From Syntrophomonadaceae bacterium (GTDB lineage: Bacteria; Bacillota; Dethiobacteria; DTU022; UBA8154), in NCBI GenBank assembly GCA_007122565.1, contig SKTJ01000267.1, forward strand, positions 1 to 9,741: DNA of 9,741 nt. The letters are read 5' to 3'. A program made the translations under genes and the position numbers. The notes beneath the pieces are model-generated. The model was given only the letters and a program-made list of their open reading frames with translations. It ran no database searches and had not been told where the DNA came from. This document shows positions 5,645-9,741 of this stretch, in pieces (position 1 is the first letter of the stretch; every line of letters begins with the position of its first letter).

Positions 5645-6922
5645 ATGAATCTCTATAACATTGTTTTTAGCAACCTGCGCCGGCGCAAGATGAAAGTTCT
5701 ACTCGTTGTGCTGGGGGTGATTATCGGCATTGCCACCGTGGTTTCCACCAACAGCCTGGTGGAAGCCATGAAAACCGAGTTGGACCAACAACAAGCCCAG
5801 ATCGGCGCTAACCTGGTAATCCTGCCGGACACGGGGGGGCTCACCTTTTCCTACGGTGGCATTGCCATCCCCGAGGTCATGGTCGGCTCAGAAAATCAAC
5901 TTACAGTTACTGACTTGGAAACAATCAAAAACATCCCCTCGGGCAGTCTGATCCGCACTGCAGCGCCCACTCTGCTGGGCACCGCTGACGCAGGTGAGCA
6001 AAAAGTAATCATTTCCGGCAGTGACTTGCAGAGTGAGTTTATGACAAAACCATGGCTCCGCTTGCAACGGGAAGCCGGCAGCGAACCTGATCCCGGACGA
6101 CAATTTGGCGGTGCTGACAGTGAGGGAAAAGAAGGCATGCAAATGGAGGACCTGAGCCTGCTGGACCTGGGAAGGGAGAATCTTGAGCAGCTTAAACTCG
6201 CCGACGACCAGATTATCCTGGGCGCTACCGTTGCGGCAACACTGGGGAGTAATGCCGGTGATGTTTTGCTCCTGGATGGCCGGGAATTTCAGGTATCTTC
6301 CCTCCTCGCGGAAAACGGCAGCAGTGAAGATAATTTTATCTTCATGAACCTGCCGGTAGCCCAGGGTTTGCTGGGGAGGCCCGGCGCGGTGAGCACCATC
6401 CAACTGTCTATCGCCAGCAGCGAAGGAGCGGAAGGTGCATTGCTGGAGGAACTCTCCATCGCCCTGCCCCATGCCCGGGCAATAAGCCTGCGCCAGGCCA
6501 TGCTGGGCAGGGACGAGTTACTGACCAGGCTTTCCCGCCTTGGCCTTACCTTATCACTGCTGGTGCTCTTAGCCGGCCTCATGGTGGTAACACTGACCAT
6601 AGGCGCGGCAGTGCGGGAACGGACACGGGAAATAGGGGTTTTTCGCGCCATCGGTTTCCGTAAAAGGCATATCTTTAAAATGATCCTGCTGGAGGGGATT
6701 TTCATCAGCTTGTGCGGCGGCCTGCTGGGTTATATATCGGGGACGCTGCTGACCCGTTTGCTGGGGCCCCTTCTTTTGGGTATGGAATCGGTAATTCCCT
6801 GGCGCCTGGATCTTCTCCTGACAGCCTTACTGCTGGCTTTAGTCATGGGCCTGCTGGCAAGCCTCTATCCGGCCCACCAGGCAGCCAAACTTGATCCGGC
6901 AGAGGCCCTGCGTTTCATCTAA
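5645..6922 (+). CDS. second FtsX/MacB-type ABC permease, without CxxC
   Basis: A 425-residue paralogue of the permease at 3680-4870, with the same plan: one helix (about 17-37), an extracytoplasmic domain, then helices near 300-322, 345-370 and 385-408. Shared landmarks are KPW (135-137), LLGRPG (242-247), SLRQA (281-285), VRERTREIGVFRAIGFRKRH (323-342) and the end LDPAEALRFI. At the place of the CNFC motif in the first permease it reads IASSEGAEG, so both cysteines are missing. Between KPW and the next shared strand it has about 28 extra, partly acidic residues (around 142-175). The ATG follows a GGGGGTAAAGGG stretch and lies 13 bases after the ATPase stop. It is the likely second half of a heterodimeric transporter. 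Confidence 0.88.
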   Translation: MNLYNIVFSNLRRRKMKVLLVVLGVIIGIATVVSTNSLVEAMKTELDQQQAQIGANLVILPDTGGLTFSYGGIAIPEVMVGSENQLTVTDLETIKNIPSGSLIRTAAPTLLGTADAGEQKVIISGSDLQSEFMTKPWLRLQREAGSEPDPGRQFGGADSEGKEGMQMEDLSLLDLGRENLEQLKLADDQIILGATVAATLGSNAGDVLLLDGREFQVSSLLAENGSSEDNFIFMNLPVAQGLLGRPGAVSTIQLSIASSEGAEGALLEELSIALPHARAISLRQAMLGRDELLTRLSRLGLTLSLLVLLAGLMVVTLTIGAAVRERTREIGVFRAIGFRKRHIFKMILLEGIFISLCGGLLGYISGTLLTRLLGPLLLGMESVIPWRLDLLLTALLLALVMGLLASLYPAHQAAKLDPAEALRFI

Positions 6923-6956
6923 ATGAAAATACAAAGTGTGAAAGGGGTGAATTGTT

Positions 6957-7214
6957 GTGAACAGTTACCTGAAAAACTTTTTAATTGTTGCGGCTATTGT
7001 CATGCTCTTCTTTCTCGTTCGTCCGATGATCGGCGGTGTATCAAGCGAACAACTGCAACAACAGGGCCTGGAATATTACGCATCCAACACCGGCGAAACA
7101 GCCGAAAATGCAGTGGTGAGAAACTTCGGTTGTCACCAGGAGATATTGATCTACAAGGACGGCGAGCAGGTGATGCGCATCGGATATACGTTAGGCAGGT
7201 TATATGAAATTTAA
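6957..7214 (+). CDS. small one-TM protein with FGCHQEI domain, paralogue of 3218-3646
   Basis: An 85-residue protein of unrecognised family. Residues 6-24 form one membrane segment; the rest is an extracytoplasmic domain of about 57 residues nearly colinear with the C-terminus of the 142-residue protein: QQQGLEYYAS, TGETAE, AVV, FGCHQEI (C59-H60), IYKDGE, ending YEI. The N-termini also match (MNSYLKN against MNSSLKN), so the two differ mainly by the SCC cassettes that are absent here. The GTG start at 6957 is preceded by AAAGGGGTGA (6941-6950). The gene lies 34 bases after the second permease and is probably the last gene of the operon. A role as a redox or metal-binding partner of the transporter is inference. 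Confidence 0.78.
   Translation: MNSYLKNFLIVAAIVMLFFLVRPMIGGVSSEQLQQQGLEYYASNTGETAENAVVRNFGCHQEILIYKDGEQVMRIGYTLGRLYEI
7123..7144 (+). repeat. 22-bp direct repeat, copy 2 (small-protein gene)
   Basis: Identical to 3555-3576 in the paralogous gene, covering the FGCHQEI codons. Recombination between the copies would delete the permease-ATPase-permease cassette and fuse the small genes in frame. Confidence 0.75.
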
Positions 7215-7235
7215 AACCTTCGCCACTTGCCAGTA

Positions 7236-8342
7236 TCACATCTTTTGCGATGGACCGGAGCCCTCCCCTTTTTTCTTTTTCGCAAAAAAGAGCTTCCCGC
7301 TACTATTGCGGACAGCATCGGTAAGGCCGTTAACAAACCCTTCACTCTTTTTAATGGTACTTTTGCCTGCATTTTTGGATGCGTTCCACGTGCTTTTCGA
7401 CGCCTTTGTCAGGAGCTCCTGTCCATATCGAAAAGGTCGGGTGCCGGCTCTTGCCGCTGCCTTAAAAACGGTTTTAGATACAGTATAAGCCGATTCACTT
7501 AATACTTTGCCCAGCAACGAAGCTGCCTGCACGGCAGCAAGGCGGCGGAGCTGCTTTTTTTCCTGACGCGCTAAAGAGGCACAGTACAATTTGGTGATTA
7601 CCCCCACTCTGAGTGTCAGGAAAGCATTGGCAGAACCTACAATAATGGAGTTTGTCACTACAGTGGCAGCCGTGGAAAAAGCCGGGGTAAAAGAGGAAAG
7701 GGAGCTACCCATGATCGAAGCAATCACCGGCTCCAACTGGTCTTCCAGCAGATCCAGATTTTCGATCCTGCTGGCCAGAAAGGCCGTGGCAAAAACATTA
7801 CTGTAGAGAGTGGCCAGTTCTTTTAGACTTGGCCGTTGATTATAGAGGGTTGTTACCTGCCAGACCATGCGAAACTGGGCCATTAGTACAATTAACGCAT
7901 CCAACGCCCCATACTGGGAGATGGCCGTCATGATGAAGACACTGGAAGCGGTCGATTTAATCTGATCGTCCGCTTTTTTATTTAAGGTCTTCAAAGACAA
8001 TTCAATACTTTTCAAGTCTTCGGGATCCACCTTAGTCTCTGCCAAACTGGGATTTTGGGAGAGCCTGTAGCCCAACTTGCGGATAAAAGCTTTATACTCA
8101 TCCGAATCGGTGCGCTCCGGGGGAAATAAGGCCCTGGGCATCTTACTAATCCAAATCAGGGGGACAATAAGTATGGCAGCATAAAAAAGCAGAAGCACAT
8201 AAAAGACCACCTGGGCAAATACAGGGCTAACATTGGCCGCAAGGTGAATAAGTTGTGCCGTCTGATTGATGACAAATATAATAAACAAAAATGCCAGAAC
8301 AATTACAGCTAGCACTATAAGTTGTTTTAGACTTTTAAGCAT
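7236..8342 (-). CDS. DUF697 (YcjF-like) membrane protein
   Basis: A 368-residue protein. Two hydrophobic segments lie near residues 7-27 and 42-66. A conserved domain follows at about 130-270 with the DUF697 pattern: ISQYGALDALIVL (141-153), RMVWQVTTLYNQRPSLKEL (158-176) and a Ser/Ala-rich hydrophobic stretch around 200-245 that may enter the membrane. The last 100 residues are basic and end in a KKKK-rich tail. DUF697 proteins are often near or fused to GTPases; no biochemical role is established that I can name. The ATG at 8342 has GGGGAGT (8354-8348) 5 bases upstream. The gene converges on the transporter locus with only 21 bases between stop codons and no clear terminator there, so the transcripts may overlap. 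Confidence 0.82.
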   Translation of the reverse strand: MLKSLKQLIVLAVIVLAFLFIIFVINQTAQLIHLAANVSPVFAQVVFYVLLLFYAAILIVPLIWISKMPRALFPPERTDSDEYKAFIRKLGYRLSQNPSLAETKVDPEDLKSIELSLKTLNKKADDQIKSTASSVFIMTAISQYGALDALIVLMAQFRMVWQVTTLYNQRPSLKELATLYSNVFATAFLASRIENLDLLEDQLEPVIASIMGSSLSSFTPAFSTAATVVTNSIIVGSANAFLTLRVGVITKLYCASLARQEKKQLRRLAAVQAASLLGKVLSESAYTVSKTVFKAAARAGTRPFRYGQELLTKASKSTWNASKNAGKSTIKKSEGFVNGLTDAVRNSSGKLFFAKKKKGEGSGPSQKM

Positions 8343-8365
8343 GGCAGACTCCCCGATCTCCCTTT

Positions 8366-8408
8366 AAAAAAAAGCCTGTCCAAAATCTTCCCAAATCCTC
8401 TGGCAGGC
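8366..8408 (-). terminator. intrinsic terminator or leader attenuator on the minus strand
   Basis: Read on the minus strand, GCCTGCC (8408-8402) can pair with GGACAGGC (8381-8374; one bulged A), followed at once by eight U residues (8373-8366). The loop is about 20 nt. It may end the ferredoxin transcript. It also lies between a good promoter (8417-8445) and the DUF697 start (8342), so that transcript would have to read through it, which would make it an attenuator. Confidence 0.6.
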
Positions 8409-8416
8409 CCATCTAT

Positions 8417-8445
8417 ATTATATTGGTGAATAGCATAAAAAGCAA
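8417..8445 (-). promoter_or_regulatory. sigma-A promoter candidate for the DUF697 gene
   Basis: On the minus strand TTGCTT (8445-8440) is followed after 17 bases by a perfect TATAAT (8422-8417). Transcription would start near 8410, at the 5' base of the U-tailed hairpin. TGGCAGGC occurs as a direct repeat on both sides (8401-8408 and 8458-8465). Confidence 0.5.
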
Positions 8446-8502
8446 TTAACCAAGGAATGGCAGGCTTTGCTTTATTCCAGGATAGGAATGTACAGAGATT
8501 GA

Positions 8503-8688
8503 TCAGTCGCTGATTTCTATTGCTTCAGTCGGGCAGCTATCCGCTGCTTCACGACAGCATTCCTGATGTTCTGAAGGGATCTCCTTTACTATAACCTCGG
8601 CAAACTCGTCCCCCAGGCTGAATAATTGGGGGCACATATCAGCACAAATACCACATAGAATACAATCTTCATTCACGCAGGCTTCCAA
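8503..8688 (-). CDS. monocluster [4Fe-4S] ferredoxin
   Basis: A small ferredoxin of 61 residues from the TTG at 8688. The cluster motif C-x2-C-x2-C-x3-C-P (DCILCGICADMCP) and the distal CREAADSCP carry the ligands. As in Thermotoga-type single-cluster ferredoxins, the first three Cys and the distal Cys-Pro bind one 4Fe-4S cluster; the fourth Cys of the first motif and an upstream Cys (here a Cys-Cys pair) are the usual extra, possibly disulfide, residues. I prefer TTG because GGAGG (8701-8697) lies 8 bases upstream and the length before the first ligand is then normal. An ATG at 8706 would give 67 residues but has no ribosome binding site. It is a low-potential electron carrier; its redox partner is not in view. 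Confidence 0.88.
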   Translation of the reverse strand: MEACVNEDCILCGICADMCPQLFSLGDEFAEVIVKEIPSEHQECCREAADSCPTEAIEISD

Positions 8689-8717
8689 TTCCTTTACCTC
8701 CATCATTTTTTGTTTCA

Positions 8718-8728
8718 GTTATAATATA
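8718..8728 (-). promoter_or_regulatory. possible -10 region of the ferredoxin gene
   Basis: The minus strand reads TATATTATAAC here, with overlapping -10-like hexamers (TATATT, TATTAT, TATAAC). No good -35 is seen. A start near 8711 would leave almost no leader before the ATG at 8706 but about 22 nt before the TTG at 8688, which fits the preferred start. Confidence 0.3.
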
Positions 8729-8784
8729 CCCCGCTACGCCATTAATAATAGATAGATCATTATTCCAAGCGGTGTTCCTAAAAA

Positions 8785-9741
8785 CTATGGTGTCAATTTA
8801 CTACCCCGGCCACCTTCTCCCGTAATCCTTTCTGCACCCTTATCCCTACTGAGATTGATACCATACTTATGCATCTTATTCAGGATAGTGGGGTGCGTAA
8901 CCCCCAGGGCCCGTGCCATCTTACGTGTGCTCCCGCATTCCTGAATTGCGCGAAACAGCAGTTTTTTCTCCACCATCTCCCGTGCTTCCTCTAAGGTGAG
9001 CAAATCGTTAACGCGCAACAGTAGTTTCTCACTCGCGGTGGTGTCTTCTATTTTCAGCAGGTTAACAACCTCGATTGCGGGGACAACATCTTCCTGTAAA
9101 ACCACTACCAGCCGCTCGATCAGGTTTTCCAGCTCCCGCACATTGCCGGGCCAGCCATAGGATTCAAGGACATGGTATGCCTCCGGATCCAGGCGCCTGT
9201 TCTTCTGATAACGACCGTTGAATTTCTCCAGAAAATAAATGGCAAGGGGAATAATATCTTCCCGTCGTTCCCGCAGGGGAGGAACTTCAATGGAGACAAC
9301 ATTGAGCCGGTAAAATAGGTCGGCGCGGAACTGCTGTAACTCCACCATTTTCTTTAAATCCTTGTTGCTGGAGGCGATAATGCGTACATCAATTTTACGG
9401 GGACTGGCATCACCGATCCTAAATATTTCCTGCTCCTGAATCACCCGGAGCAGTTTAACTTGCAACCCTAAGGGCATTTCACCAATCTCGTCCAGAAGCA
9501 CAGAGCCCTTGTTGCAGTATTCAAATATGCCAACCTTACCCCCTTTGCGCGCCCCTGTAAATGCCCCATCCATGTACCCGAAGAGCTCTGACTCGAGGAG
9601 ATTTTCCGGGATCGCGCCGCAGTTAATTTTAGTAAAGGGTCCGTCGGCACGGGGGCTCGTCTTGTGAATAACCTTGGCGATGATCTCCTTGCCCACTCCC
9701 GTATCGCCTGTAATCAAAACATTTGAGTCAACCAGGGCGAC
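8785..9741 (-). CDS. sigma-54 dependent transcriptional activator (partial, N-terminus off the window)
   Basis: The last 318 residues of an NtrC-type activator; the frame is open to the window edge, so the sensor domain and the true start lie beyond 9741. The AAA+ domain shows Walker A GDTGVGKE (12-19), the sigma-54 contact loop GAFTGA (59-64), Walker B VLLDEIGEMP (81-90), the FRADLFYRLNV block with arginine-finger candidates (138-148) and WPGNVRELENLIERL (197-211). The C-terminal HTH (about 255-294) contains GSTRKMARALGVTHPTILNKMHKYGI, which resembles the TyrR-type HTH of ligand-sensing activators rather than Fis-type NtrC. Walker A reads GDTGVGKE where GESGTGKE is usual. A TTG near 9717 is internal and not a start. 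The regulated promoter is not evident; I saw no good -24/-12 element in this window. Confidence 0.93.
   Translation of the reverse strand, partial: VALVDSNVLITGDTGVGKEIIAKVIHKTSPRADGPFTKINCGAIPENLLESELFGYMDGAFTGARKGGKVGIFEYCNKGSVLLDEIGEMPLGLQVKLLRVIQEQEIFRIGDASPRKIDVRIIASSNKDLKKMVELQQFRADLFYRLNVVSIEVPPLRERREDIIPLAIYFLEKFNGRYQKNRRLDPEAYHVLESYGWPGNVRELENLIERLVVVLQEDVVPAIEVVNLLKIEDTTASEKLLLRVNDLLTLEEAREMVEKKLLFRAIQECGSTRKMARALGVTHPTILNKMHKYGINLSRDKGAERITGEGGRGSKLTP

Noticed and set aside
2351..7214. A complete FTR1-P19 iron uptake locus
   Set aside because: Neither an FTR1 permease (RExxE motifs) nor a P19-like protein is encoded in the window; only the DUF2318 and ABC-type accessory parts resemble it.
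7268..7290. CTTTTTT / AAAAAAG inverted repeat as a bidirectional terminator
   Set aside because: The stem is entirely A/T apart from one end pair, and it encodes the Lys-rich tail of the DUF697 protein; not terminator-like.
8458..8472. TGGCAGGCTTTGCTT as a sigma-54 (-24/-12) promoter
   Set aside because: The GG-to-GC spacing is two bases short of the required distance, so it does not fit the strict sigma-54 spacing.
1..9741. CRISPR array, transposase or phage genes
   Set aside because: No regularly spaced direct repeats, no transposase or integrase motifs, and no terminal repeats with target duplications were seen.

Overview
The window looks like chromosomal DNA from an anaerobic, low-to-mid GC Gram-positive bacterium, most likely a member of the Clostridia/Peptococcaceae-like Firmicutes. 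The grounds are strong AGGAGG-type ribosome binding sites, GTG/TTG starts, sigma-A style promoters, a BlaI/M56 regulatory pair, a clostridial-type single-cluster ferredoxin and a sigma-54 activator. The species assignment is inference; no rRNA or tRNA marker is present.

Layout. (1) 149-736 (+): a YdcF/SanA-like DUF218 membrane-anchored protein. (2) 857-2264 (+): an overlapping BlaI-type repressor and M56 (BlaR1-like) membrane metallopeptidase. (3) 2351-7214 (+): a putative metal/redox transport locus. It holds a membrane-anchored DUF2318 protein with two CxxC pairs, a small one-TM protein with two SCC cassettes, a FtsX/MacB-type permease with an extracytoplasmic CNFC motif, a MacB/LolD-type ATPase, a second FtsX-type permease without the CxxC, and a second small protein paralogous to the first. 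(4) 7236-8342 (-): a DUF697 membrane protein converging on the transporter locus. (5) 8503-8688 (-): a monocluster [4Fe-4S] ferredoxin. (6) 8785-9741 (-): the C-terminal part of a sigma-54 dependent activator that runs off the window edge.

The most interesting signal is regulatory. The same inverted repeat, TACTA-N7-TAGTA, occurs over the promoter of the blaI/M56 pair (782-798) and again just upstream of the DUF2318 gene (2291-2307, where the palindrome is perfect with 7-base arms). This suggests that the BlaI/M56 switch autoregulates and also controls the adjacent cysteine-rich transport locus, with no beta-lactamase and no penicillin-binding sensor domain in sight. DUF2318 together with two FtsX-like permeases and an ATPase recalls the accessory genes of the Campylobacter FTR1-P19 iron uptake locus. 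Here FTR1 and P19 are absent from the window, and two unfamiliar small Cys-containing paralogues bracket the ABC transporter. I regard this as a candidate undescribed metal- or thiol-handling system; substrate and function are inference only.

No stretch over 300 bases lacks a gene. The longest, 2951-3217, holds inverted repeats and a pyrimidine-rich degenerate repeat tract.
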